NCBI GenBank assembly: GCA_045644665.1
Contig: JAZRHH010000001.1
Coordinates: 1-26,125, forward strand
Origin: RGIG9115 sp045644665
GTDB lineage: Bacteria; Bacillota; Clostridia; UBA1381
DNA: 26,125 nt
Direction: 5' to 3'
Below the pieces are notes generated by a model. It had not been told where the DNA came from, did no database searches, and saw nothing but the letters and a program-made list of their open reading frames with translations. Of this stretch, positions 7,873-14,737 are shown in pieces. The position numbers and the translations under genes were made by a program. Each line of letters begins with the position of its first letter. The first letter of the stretch is position 1.

Positions 7873-8922
7873 TTAGCTTGTTTCGTCATGATATAAATTA
7901 AGTATTCGGTCGATATGGGTTGAAATAAGGTCAAGACTTGCAAAAACCTTTGCATAGTCCATACGCTTTGGTCCTATAACACCAATCTTTCCCACAGACT
8001 TATTATCAAGTGAATAATTTACGGTAACAAGGCTACAATCCTTAAGAGGCTCTGCCCCGTTTTCGTCACCGATTGTTACCTTTATCTCGTTGCCGTCACG
8101 GCTCTGTCCCACAAGGCGCTTTAAGTCATCCTTGTTTTCCAGAAAGTTCAGCATTATCTTTGCCTTATCTATATCCCTGTATTCAGGAAAATTGAAAATT
8201 GACTTTGTGTTATCCACATATATATCAGTAGTTGAAATTTCAGATATTGTTTCATAAACAAAATCAAAGATGTTTACGAGAAGTCTTGGACTTATCTGCA
8301 TATCTCTTGACGCAACCGCCTCTACTTCCCTTATCTTTTCAAAGTCTATCATATCAACAGAAAGACCGGAAAGCTTTGATGTAAGAACAGCTCCAAGCCT
8401 CGCTGCATTTTCTACACCAATGCTCATATGAAGCATCCTGTTTTTTACAATACCATCCTCGGTTACTACTATTATAAGTGTTTTATCCTGCCCAAGCTCT
8501 ATTATATCCACCTTACTTATTTTTGCAAGGCTTTGTTCGGGAGTTGTAACAAAGGTTGTATACTGGGTAAGCGCCGCAGTTATCATACCTGCTTTGCGGA
8601 TAACCTTATCAAGCTGATTAACACGTCTTTCGAGCTCCAGATGTAAATTCTCAATTGCCTCAAGTCCAAGGCGATAACGTGACATAAGTGAATTTACATA
8701 AAATCTGTATCCTTCATCTGACGGAACACGGCCTGCCGATGTATGAGGCTGTGTAAGATATCCCATTTCCTCAAGGTCTGCCATTTCGTTTCTGATAGTG
8801 GCACTGGAAAGTCCAAGATCCTTGATTTTTGAAATTGCACGGGAGCCTACAGGCTCGGCTGTACCAATGTACTCATCAATAATGGCTTGCAAGATTTTAC
8901 GTTTTCTGTCGTTTAAATCCAT
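7873..8922 (-). CDS. hrcA: Heat-inducible transcription repressor HrcA
   Basis: 349 residues from the ATG at 8922. The N-terminal winged helix (LNDRKRKILQAIIDEYIGTAEPVGS through LSSATIRNEMADLEEMGYL) is typical, followed by the HTSAGRVPSDEGYRFYV signature and a GAF-like dimerization region. HrcA binds CIRCE and represses the class I heat-shock genes; its activity depends on the GroEL chaperonin. An in-frame ATG at 8937 lies only four bases from the operator, and GGAAGGTGG sits directly before the ATG at 8922, so I prefer 8922. It represses its own operon here. Confidence 0.97.
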   Translation of the reverse strand: MDLNDRKRKILQAIIDEYIGTAEPVGSRAISKIKDLGLSSATIRNEMADLEEMGYLTQPHTSAGRVPSDEGYRFYVNSLMSRYRLGLEAIENLHLELERRVNQLDKVIRKAGMITAALTQYTTFVTTPEQSLAKISKVDIIELGQDKTLIIVVTEDGIVKNRMLHMSIGVENAARLGAVLTSKLSGLSVDMIDFEKIREVEAVASRDMQISPRLLVNIFDFVYETISEISTTDIYVDNTKSIFNFPEYRDIDKAKIMLNFLENKDDLKRLVGQSRDGNEIKVTIGDENGAEPLKDCSLVTVNYSLDNKSVGKIGVIGPKRMDYAKVFASLDLISTHIDRILNLYHDETS

Positions 8923-8941
8923 ACTGCCACCTTCCATATTG

Positions 8942-8968
8942 TTAGCACTCCCTTTTAATGAGTGCTAA
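8942..8968 (-). promoter_or_regulatory. CIRCE operator (HrcA binding site)
   Basis: TTAGCACTC-N9-GAGTGCTAA, a perfect match to the CIRCE consensus. It lies between the promoter and the hrcA start, in the transcribed leader, as is usual. Confidence 0.98.
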
Positions 8969-8982
8969 TTTTTTCAATTCTT

Positions 8983-9011
8983 AAGATACCACCATACAAA
9001 TGTTTTGTCAA
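8983..9011 (-). promoter_or_regulatory. SigmaA promoter of the hrcA-grpE-dnaK-dnaJ operon
   Basis: On the minus strand, TTGACA (9011-9006), a 17-base spacer and TATCTT (8988-8983). The start of transcription would fall just upstream of CIRCE, so HrcA bound there would block initiation. Confidence 0.9.
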
Positions 9012-9086
9012 GGTTTATTTTTACAATTTATAATTTATTAACAAATTATACTACTTATTTATAATTTTTATGGTAAATTGCCTTAC

Positions 9087-9134
9087 TTGATTTAACATTT
9101 CTTTTGTGTTATAATATAAATGTTATAATATAAA
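9087..9134 (+). promoter_or_regulatory. Promoter of the MFS transporter gene, with a tandemly duplicated -10 region
   Basis: TTGATT (9087-9092), 17 bases, TATAAT (9110-9115). The 14-mer TGTTATAATATAAA occurs twice back to back (9107-9120 and 9121-9134), so a second TATAAT follows 14 bases downstream. GAAGGA before the ATG at 9152 serves as ribosome binding site. Confidence 0.75.
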
Positions 9135-9151
9135 GAAGGAAGCGAAAGAAA

Positions 9152-10435
9152 ATGATTAAAGAAAACAGATGGATAAGAGCTGCAATACCTGCCCTGCTGC
9201 TTCATTGTAGTATAGGAACAGTTTATTGCTGGTCAATTTTTAGTCAGGAAATTGCAGATTACATAGGATTTTCCAAAGGTGCAACAGAATGGGCATTCAG
9301 CTTTGCCATATTCTTCCTCGGAATATCTGCGGCATTTTTAGGAAACGTGGTAGAAAAGGACATTCATAAGTCATCACTTATTGCAAGCATCTGCTTTGCA
9401 CTTGGTATGGCAGGTACAGGCGGATTTATATACTACGGCGGCATGCACCCGGGAAGCCTTGTTTCCCTTATCGGTATATACATTTGCTACGGATTTATAA
9501 TGGGTATAGGTCTCGGAACAGGTTACCTCTCTCCCGTTAAAACCCTTATGCTCTGGTTCAGCGACAGAAAAGGTCTTGCAACCGGTCTTGCTGTGGCAGG
9601 CTTTGGTGCTGCAAAGGCAATAGCAAGCCCTATTATGCAATGGATGCTTGAAGCACTTGGCAAATCAGGAATTTATAAGATGTTTCTTATTCTGGCAGTA
9701 GTCTATTTTATTATGATGTTTGCAGGACACCTGCTCCTGAAAAAGCCGGATACATGGCACGAGCCCCAAAAAACAGAGAAAACACCGGGTATTATGTCTG
9801 TCCTCAAATCAAAGCCACTTTCAAACTACATAGCAATCTGGCTTATGTTCTATTTAAATATTACCTGCGGTCTTGCGCTTTTATCACAGGAAAAAATGAT
9901 TGTAAAATGTATTGGCCTTGGAAGCTTTATAGGTATAATTTCAACCGTATCTGCAATATTTAACGCAGGAGGCAGACTTGGATTTTCTGCCTGGGCAGAC
10001 AAGCTAAAGGACAGAAACACAGTTTACAAAATAATTTTTGTTCTTTCTATACTATTTACAGCCCTTGTAATTGTAACAGGCGGCATAGAAAAGGGTGCAG
10101 GAAACATAGTACTCACAGCTCTTGTTATTGTTCTTATAATGGTTGTAAATGCAGGCTATGGCGGTGGATTTTCAAATGTACCTACCCTTTTGTCCGACCA
10201 CTATGGAATGAGCAACATAAGCGCAATCCACGGAATTACCCTCTCTGCCTGGGGCGTTGCAGGTCTTACAGGTAACCAGCTTGCATCATGGATTGTTAAC
10301 CACTTCGGCGAGGTTGTTGAAGTCGGCAGAAACCTTGTTAACCCAACAGGCTATCAAGCCGTATTGTATGTAACAGGAGCACTTTATATAGTATCTCTCC
10401 TGCTTAGCATGATATTTGTAAAACCAAAACAATAA
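9152..10435 (+). CDS. MFS transporter, oxalate/formate antiporter (OFA) family
   Basis: 427 residues with about 12 hydrophobic segments. The N-terminal segment WIRAAIPALLLHCSIGTVYCWSIF and the glycine-rich helix IYICYGFIMGIGLGTGYLSPVKTLMLWFSDRKGLATGLAVAGFG are typical of the OFA family (TC 2.A.1.11), whose best known member is OxlT. The segment NAGGRLGFSAWADKLKDRN is the MFS loop motif at the start of the second half. Members exchange or import small carboxylates; I cannot assign the substrate. The gene stands alone with its own promoter and shares a bidirectional terminator with the convergent LysM-CAP gene. Confidence 0.88.
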   Translation: MIKENRWIRAAIPALLLHCSIGTVYCWSIFSQEIADYIGFSKGATEWAFSFAIFFLGISAAFLGNVVEKDIHKSSLIASICFALGMAGTGGFIYYGGMHPGSLVSLIGIYICYGFIMGIGLGTGYLSPVKTLMLWFSDRKGLATGLAVAGFGAAKAIASPIMQWMLEALGKSGIYKMFLILAVVYFIMMFAGHLLLKKPDTWHEPQKTEKTPGIMSVLKSKPLSNYIAIWLMFYLNITCGLALLSQEKMIVKCIGLGSFIGIISTVSAIFNAGGRLGFSAWADKLKDRNTVYKIIFVLSILFTALVIVTGGIEKGAGNIVLTALVIVLIMVVNAGYGGGFSNVPTLLSDHYGMSNISAIHGITLSAWGVAGLTGNQLASWIVNHFGEVVEVGRNLVNPTGYQAVLYVTGALYIVSLLLSMIFVKPKQ

Positions 10436-10436
10436 T

Positions 10437-10466
10437 AAAAAAAGGCTCTTGCAAGAGCCTTTTTTA
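10437..10466. terminator. Bidirectional terminator between the MFS and LysM-CAP genes
   Basis: The 16-base palindrome GGCTCTTGCAAGAGCC (10444-10459) has seven A on the left and six T on the right, so it works on both strands. The LysM-CAP stop codon (10464-10466) follows it directly. Confidence 0.93.
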
Positions 10467-11057
10467 TTGCTTTATGAACATTTGAGTCCAATACCTTCCC
10501 TCAGCTACATATCCTACACCTATTTTAGTGTACGTTCCGTTAAGAATATTTGCACGGTGTCCTGACGAGTTCATCCATGCATTTACAACAGCCTGCGGTG
10601 TTGCTTGTCCCTTTGCAATGTTTTCAGCGGCTGCTCTGTAGGAAATTCCAAAATTCTTTATCATTTGGAATGGAGAGCCGTAAACAGGACTTGTATGAGA
10701 AAAATATTTGTTATCCTTCATGTCCTGTGACTTAAATCTTGCTACACGGCTAAGCTGCCAGTCCTCCGTCAGCTTATTAAGACCGTTTTTTGCACGTATA
10801 TCATTTACAAGTCTTATAACTTCTCTCTCGTATTCAACAGTATCCTTGCCGGGAATTGTAATAAGCTGTCCCGGATAAATAACCTCAGGATTTGTTATAT
10901 GGGGATTTGCACTTTTAATTTCACTAAGCCCCACTTCATATTTAACGGCAATTTTCCACATGCTGTCACCTTTTTGTACTGTGTGTACAGTATTTGCCGC
11001 AAAAGCGCAGGTGGATATACAAAGGAAAGCTGCTATACATATCAAAAACTTTTTCAT
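10464..11057 (-). CDS. Secreted LysM and CAP-domain (SCP-like, YkwD-type) protein
   Basis: 197 residues. A signal peptide (MKKFLICIAAFLCISTCAFA) is followed at about 24-69 by a LysM domain (VHTVQKGDSMWKIAVKYEVGLSEI through VIYPGQLITIP), which binds peptidoglycan or chitin-like glycans. A CAP domain spans about 76-195, with the conserved SHTSP (His121), ENIAKG, WMNSSGHRANIL (His167) and the final GVGYVAEGRYWTQMFI. This fusion resembles Bacillus YkwD and SafA/YkwD-like proteins found at the cell wall or spore surface; biochemical roles are poorly known. It has its own promoter and GAGGAGG before the ATG. Family calls are secure, role uncertain. Confidence 0.93.
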   Translation of the reverse strand: MKKFLICIAAFLCISTCAFAANTVHTVQKGDSMWKIAVKYEVGLSEIKSANPHITNPEVIYPGQLITIPGKDTVEYEREVIRLVNDIRAKNGLNKLTEDWQLSRVARFKSQDMKDNKYFSHTSPVYGSPFQMIKNFGISYRAAAENIAKGQATPQAVVNAWMNSSGHRANILNGTYTKIGVGYVAEGRYWTQMFIKQ

Positions 11058-11079
11058 TATTTAGTACCTCCTCATAAGA

Positions 11080-11108
11080 ATTATACCATATTGGTTTACA
11101 TAATTCAA
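11080..11108 (-). promoter_or_regulatory. SigmaA promoter of the LysM-CAP gene
   Basis: On the minus strand TTGAAT (11108-11103), 17 bases, TATAAT (11085-11080), placed in the short gap after the AraC-type gene and about 20 bases from the start codon. Confidence 0.75.
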
Positions 11109-11126
11109 ATGAAATTATTGGCATAA

Positions 11127-12002
11127 CTACAACATAATAGTCCTTGTGTACTCCTTTGGAGAAAATCCAACCCGGTTTTTAAAGGATCTTGAAAAGTTAT
11201 GAATACACGAATATCCCAGCATATCTCCTATCTGACTTACAGTATATTTTCCCTCTCTTAGCAGTTTTTTTGCCTCATTTATTTTAAGGTCTGTATAGTA
11301 ATCCATCGGGCTCTGCCCCATATTATCACGAAAAATTTTACAAAGCTGTGTTTTGCCGAACATAAACCGTCTGCAAAGGTCGCTAAGAGAAATATTACCA
11401 TATATTTCGCCATTTAAAAATTCACATATAAGCTCACATAAAGAGTCATTTGCAATACCCCTTGTTTCCTTACTTGATATAACCTGCTCACTGTATTCCT
11501 CTCCGTTTCTCACAAGCTTAATAAGAAACTCCGTAAAATAACACTCCAGAAGCTGTGCTCCGCCAAAAATTCCGGGCATAAATTTAAGTCCGCTTTTGTC
11601 TTCATAATCTGACGGAATTTTACCAAGTGAATTTTGTGCCTCCTGAAAAAAAAGTGACAAGAGGGTTTTACATGTTTTATCAAGAGTAAAGGTTTTATTT
11701 TTAAAATACTCCATAGTATCTCCCGTTGCCGTAAAGGAAATTACAAGCATATTGTTTGCCACCTGCTTATCTGATACATGCGCATGAATTTCCATAGGCT
11801 CGTGGAAAATTGCCTGTCCCTGCTCAAGAGTACATCCGACTCCGTTTGTAATTGCATTAATTCGTCCGGCATCCACATAAACCATTTCCCAGAAACTGTG
11901 CTTTTCGGGAATATGTGAAAAATCCTTGCCAAACTCAAAAGAATATATACTGTGGAAACCTGTGATTTCTAACTCCTTTTTTATTTCTTCCATTTCAAAC
12001 AT
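11127..12002 (-). CDS. AraC family transcriptional regulator
   Basis: 291 residues from the ATG at 12002. The N-terminal part (about 1-150) looks like the cupin ligand-binding domain of this family (HSFWEMVYVDAGRINAITNGVG, then QGQAIFHEPMEIHAH). The last 100 residues hold two helix-turn-helix motifs: NISLSDLCRRFMFGKTQLCKIF and YTVSQIGDMLGYSCIHNFSRSF, ending in the signature FKNRVGFSPKEY. I prefer 12002 over an upstream ATG at 12041 because GGAAGGGTG lies eight bases before it. It is divergent from the PIG-L deacetylase gene, which along with the NagB-like gene is its likely target. The ligand is probably a small sugar, by context only. Confidence 0.93.
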   Translation of the reverse strand: MFEMEEIKKELEITGFHSIYSFEFGKDFSHIPEKHSFWEMVYVDAGRINAITNGVGCTLEQGQAIFHEPMEIHAHVSDKQVANNMLVISFTATGDTMEYFKNKTFTLDKTCKTLLSLFFQEAQNSLGKIPSDYEDKSGLKFMPGIFGGAQLLECYFTEFLIKLVRNGEEYSEQVISSKETRGIANDSLCELICEFLNGEIYGNISLSDLCRRFMFGKTQLCKIFRDNMGQSPMDYYTDLKINEAKKLLREGKYTVSQIGDMLGYSCIHNFSRSFKNRVGFSPKEYTRTIML

Positions 12003-12130
12003 AAAATCACCCTTCCGAACAAAATGATAAATAATACGCAATCATTGCTAAATACGAATTTATATTAAGATAGTATAATATATAGTACAATAAAACTTTA
12101 AAAATGTCAATACAAACGGAGGTGTTATAT
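12003..12130. promoter_or_regulatory. Divergent control region between the AraC-type regulator and the PIG-L gene
   Basis: On the plus strand a TATAAT sits near 12075-12080, but the bases 17 upstream of it are a poor -35, which fits an activator-dependent promoter. A second TACAAT follows at about 12086-12091. GGAGGTG (12119-12125) is the ribosome binding site of the next gene. I see no obvious paired operator half-sites. Confidence 0.5.
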
Positions 12131-12829
12131 GTGAATGTACTTGCAATTAGCTGCCATCCTGATGATATGGAGATATCCTGTGGCGGAACTCTTGCTAAAT
12201 GCGTAAAACGAGGCGATAAGGTAACAGTGTGTCACGTAGCCAACGGAAACATGGGACATGAAATTATAAAACCGGACGAGCTTCGCCTTATGCGAAGAGC
12301 GGAAGCTCAGAAATCGGCAGCCCTTGCAGAAATTGAAATTGTAACTGCAGATATAGGCGACCTGCTTGTCAACGGGGCTGATATTTCTCAAAGAGATAAA
12401 CTGGCAGATATCATACTAAAGGCTCAACCTGACTTTATAATAACCCATAGTCCTACAGACTATATGCCGGACCACGTTGCCGTTTCAAAGCTTGTTTTTG
12501 GCGCAAGCTTCGTAGCAACAGTCCCCCAGTATCTGAATACTGGAAAATCAGGAAATGTTCCGATTTATTATATGGATAATCTTGCAGGGATGAATTTTAA
12601 TCCAACAGAGTATGTTGACATTTCTGAAGAAATTGACCTTAAGCTTCAGATGCTTGAGTGTCACGAAAGCCAGCTAAAATGGATGCGTGACCACGATAAT
12701 ATTGATTTTGCAGAATTTGTACGCTCCTGCTCCCGCTTCCGCGGAATACAGTGCGGAGTACAATATGCAGAAGCATTCACTCAGGAATATGTATGGCCTA
12801 AGGTCGTTACAAAAAGGCTGCTACCGTAA
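12131..12829 (+). CDS. PIG-L/LmbE family N-deacetylase
   Basis: 232 residues from a GTG at 12131. GGAGGTG lies six bases before this GTG; an upstream in-frame ATG at 12104 has no ribosome binding site and would place this Shine-Dalgarno inside the gene. The zinc and catalytic motif HPDD is at residues 9-12 (LAISCHPDDMEISCGG). A histidine-bearing segment, THSPTDYMPDHVAVSKL, is at about 105-121 and supplies the other zinc ligand. The family removes acetyl groups from GlcNAc-containing lipids, conjugates or sugars. The following gene encodes a NagB-like protein and no nagA is nearby, so this enzyme may provide the deacetylation step of an amino-sugar pathway. That role is inference. Confidence 0.9.
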   Translation: MNVLAISCHPDDMEISCGGTLAKCVKRGDKVTVCHVANGNMGHEIIKPDELRLMRRAEAQKSAALAEIEIVTADIGDLLVNGADISQRDKLADIILKAQPDFIITHSPTDYMPDHVAVSKLVFGASFVATVPQYLNTGKSGNVPIYYMDNLAGMNFNPTEYVDISEEIDLKLQMLECHESQLKWMRDHDNIDFAEFVRSCSRFRGIQCGVQYAEAFTQEYVWPKVVTKRLLP

Positions 12830-12856
12830 CAAAGCAGTTTTATAGTATTTGGAAAA

Positions 12857-12928
12857 GGGTGCAACAAGCACGAATAAATCCTTTAAATCAAAATGGGGGA
12901 ATAAAAAAGGATTTATCATCTCACACCC
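12857..12928 (+). promoter_or_regulatory. Nested stem-loop in the leader of the NagB-like gene
   Basis: GGGTG (12857-12861) pairs with CACCC (12924-12928), and inside it ATAAATCCTTT (12874-12884) pairs with AAAGGATTTAT (12906-12916), an 11-bp perfect stem. No T-run follows and none of the glmS ribozyme core is seen. It may stabilise the mRNA or regulate the gene. AAAGGAGG follows near 12968-12975. Confidence 0.5.
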
Positions 12929-12983
12929 GTTCGGCAGTAAATTTATTTAAAAACAGAGAAAAAATAAAAGGAGGAAATTCATT

Positions 12984-13922
12984 ATGGATTTACTAAGCAC
13001 ACTCAAAGGAAGCCTTTTGGAAGACTTTTTCCCGAAGGGCTGGGATCTCAAAAAAATTGACGAATGCTGCGACAAGGGCGTAGCAAGAGAAGATTTCTGG
13101 CACAAGGACTTTAACCCAATCGAATGTGACAACATTTACGAATTTGACACACTCATGGGCCACGAAATCGCACTCCAGATCAAGAACGCACGTGAAAGAG
13201 GCGAAAAGCTTGCTATGATTCTTCCTGTAGGTCCTATGGGAATGTACAAGTGGGCAGTTTACTTCCTTAAGGAATGGAATGTAAAATGCGACCACGTATG
13301 GACATTCAACATGGACGAATGGTCAGACGCAGAGGGCAACACACTTTCAAACGACAACCCTGCATCATTTGAATATAGCATGAAGCAGGCATTCTTCGAT
13401 AAGCTCGGAGAAAACACAATTCCACCTGCACAGCGTAACTTTGCAACAAAGGACAATCTTCCTACATATCCTGAAAAGATTGCAAAACTTAAGGGCGAGG
13501 GTGCAAAGCTTGTACTTGTATTTGGTATCGGCAGAACATGCCATATTGCATTCTGGGAACCACAGTTTGCTGACGAATATGCTACAGTAGAAGACTGGAA
13601 GAAGGAGCCATACAGAATTGGCGCAAAGCTTCATCCGCTCACAATTGAGCAAAACGCAATCACAAGCTTCAAGAGCCGTACAACACTTGTTCCATGTACT
13701 GCAAACACAGTAGGCCCTGGCCTTATCCTTCAGGCAGACTACATCATCGGCGGTGCAGACGGTGCTCTTGGCAGAGGCATGGGCTGGCAGGGAATGAGCT
13801 TCCTTACAACTCTCCACTATGGTCCTGATAAGGCGCTCACATCAACATTTATGCCAACATTCCCCGGTAAGCTTTTCTATCTTAAGGAATTAGCTGGTCC
13901 ATTAGTAGCAGAATGTAACTAA
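12984..13922 (+). CDS. NagB-like sugar-phosphate isomerase/deaminase, atypical active site
   Basis: 312 residues, longer than E. coli NagB (266). Family motifs: LPVGPMGMY at about 80-88 (phosphate loop), TFNMDEW at 107-113 with Asp111, and GIGRTCHIAFWEP at 181-193. Compared with E. coli NagB (GVGNDGHIAFNEP), His187 and Glu192 are kept, but the catalytic Asp141 position is Thr185. The active site therefore differs, and the substrate or reaction may too. Codons are biased toward forms such as GGC, AAG, CTT and AAC, more so than in neighbours, which suggests high expression. A strong ribosome binding site precedes it and a perfect terminator follows. It probably acts with the upstream PIG-L enzyme on an amino sugar; glucosamine-6-phosphate is only a default guess. 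Confidence 0.85.
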   Translation: MDLLSTLKGSLLEDFFPKGWDLKKIDECCDKGVAREDFWHKDFNPIECDNIYEFDTLMGHEIALQIKNARERGEKLAMILPVGPMGMYKWAVYFLKEWNVKCDHVWTFNMDEWSDAEGNTLSNDNPASFEYSMKQAFFDKLGENTIPPAQRNFATKDNLPTYPEKIAKLKGEGAKLVLVFGIGRTCHIAFWEPQFADEYATVEDWKKEPYRIGAKLHPLTIEQNAITSFKSRTTLVPCTANTVGPGLILQADYIIGGADGALGRGMGWQGMSFLTTLHYGPDKALTSTFMPTFPGKLFYLKELAGPLVAECN

Positions 13923-13930
13923 TATTTAAA

Positions 13931-13970
13931 AAATAAAGCTGTTGCACATGCAACAGCTTTATTTTTGTAT
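13931..13970 (+). terminator. Terminator of the NagB-like gene
   Basis: AAATAAAGCTGTTGCA (13931-13946) and its exact complement (13949-13964) form a 16-bp stem around CA, with ATTTTTG at the 3' end. The A and T flanks could also let it work on the minus strand. Confidence 0.93.
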
Positions 13971-14076
13971 CACAACAAAACTATTGTATCACAAAACAAA
14001 TCAATTTGTAAATACTTTTTTTAACATTTCTGCTAATTAAATAAATATAGGCTTTATACTTTTCATAATTTGTCAA
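13965..14076. other. AT-rich spacer
   Basis: Very AT-rich with poly-A and poly-T tracts. I see no gene and no structure beyond the terminator before it and the promoter after it. Confidence 0.6.
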
Positions 14077-14105
14077 TTGAAAACCAAGAATTTATGTGCT
14101 ATACT
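14077..14105 (+). promoter_or_regulatory. SigmaA promoter of an orphan transcription unit
   Basis: TTGAAA (14077-14082), 17 bases, TATACT (14100-14105). Transcription would begin near 14112. Confidence 0.75.
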
Positions 14106-14111
14106 TAAATT

Positions 14112-14485
14112 ACAAAAGAAGAGGAGGTACAGTCCAATGTACAAGTAAAACAGGATTTTATAAACAGAAAATGGTTTGAACTAAGAAAGGTTGAAAAGAG
14201 GAATAAAATCACGACGGTGTTACGTTTTACATAGATTAAGTTCAAATCATATATTCGATTATAAAATCAAGGAAAACCTTTTGCAGCAAAAAGATACATG
14301 AAAAGCGTAAGTATAATCTGCTTAAGAAAATGGGGTTTGGCACTTTGATAACTGTAAAATTTAAAGCAAAAGGTACCCTAAGAAAGAGAGGTATAAAAAA
14401 AGATGCTAGATATTAAAATAGAGCAGAAGTGACCCTTGATTGCAAGGATAAAAAAGCAATCAAGGGTCACTTCTGTTTTTTGAAT
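14112..14485 (+). ncRNA. Orphan transcript: structured RNA candidate or frameshifted small gene
   Basis: A promoter and an extremely strong terminator bracket about 370 bases with no intact gene. A good ribosome binding site (GAGGAGG, 14121-14127) precedes ATG at 14137, but that frame stops after three codons. Three frames are then open in succession: one to about 14231, one through about 14265, and one (14240-14416) ending in TAA shortly before the terminator, with Lys/Arg-rich protein-like translation. That pattern fits a decayed gene of about 93 codons. The alternative is a structured RNA: ATGGTTTGAACT (14171-14182) pairs with AGTTCAAATCAT (12 bp, one G-U), and ACCTTTTGC near 14276-14284 pairs with GCAAAAGGT near 14368-14376. 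I find no hallmarks of RNase P RNA, tmRNA, SRP RNA or a T-box. Confidence 0.4.
14424..14481 (+). terminator. Very strong terminator of the orphan transcription unit
   Basis: A perfect 20-bp stem (CAGAAGTGACCC... paired with its exact complement ending ...CACTTCTG) with a 12-base A-rich loop, followed by TTTTTTG. Confidence 0.93.
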
Positions 14486-14518
14486 ATATTGCCTCTCTTT
14501 AAAATTATATGACATATC

Positions 14519-14547
14519 TTGACAAATATCTCCTCTTATGTTATAAT
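14519..14547 (+). promoter_or_regulatory. Consensus sigmaA promoter of the cation antiporter
   Basis: TTGACA (14519-14524), 17 bases, TATAAT (14542-14547): perfect consensus boxes and spacing. The riboswitch begins at the expected start of transcription. Confidence 0.93.
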
Positions 14548-14553
14548 GCTCTC

Positions 14554-14645
14554 AATGAGGGAGTAGCAAGCGACCCACCCGGTACGCAACAAGTCAACAT
14601 CATGGCTTTAATGCCTGGCTTGTTTTAATTTGCGAGACTCATGTA
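14554..14645 (+). promoter_or_regulatory. yybP-ykoY (Mn2+-sensing) riboswitch aptamer
   Basis: The two conserved parts of this class are present: GAGGGAGTAGC near 14557-14566 and TTTGCGAGACTCAT at 14629-14642. ATGAG (14555-14559) pairs with CTCAT (14638-14642) to form P1, with two helical arms between. This class binds Mn2+ and controls Mn2+ exporters and related metal proteins. The 3' strand of P1 overlaps the 5' strand of the following terminator, so ligand-stabilised P1 would allow read-through into the antiporter gene. Confidence 0.85.
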
Positions 14646-14683
14646 CACTAGTATGTAGCTGTGCATGGAGTCTTTATTTTTTT
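14636..14683 (+). terminator. Riboswitch-controlled terminator (expression platform)
   Basis: GACTCATGTACA at 14636 pairs with the GTGCATGGAGTC segment ending at 14672, with one bulged G, followed by TTTATTTTTTT. It shares ACTCAT with the aptamer P1 stem, so the two structures exclude each other. Confidence 0.8.
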
Positions 14684-14737
14684 GTTGCTGAGCAGGGCAT
14701 GAACTTGCTGAATTTATACTATTTGGAGGAATTTTAA

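Noticed and set aside
7368..7901. 177-codon plus-strand frame opposite grpE
   Set aside because: Antisense shadow of the Glu-rich GrpE tail; reads as poly-Phe/Leu/Ile.
12857..12928. glmS ribozyme or other known riboswitch before the NagB-like gene
   Set aside because: No conserved glmS core or known aptamer motif seen; only simple nested stems.
14112..14485. RNase P RNA, tmRNA, 6S RNA or T-box
   Set aside because: The GAGGAGG segment superficially recalls RNase P, but conserved cores of P RNA, tmRNA ends and the T-box sequence are absent. 6S RNA cannot be excluded by eye, but the length and lack of end-to-end pairing argue against it.
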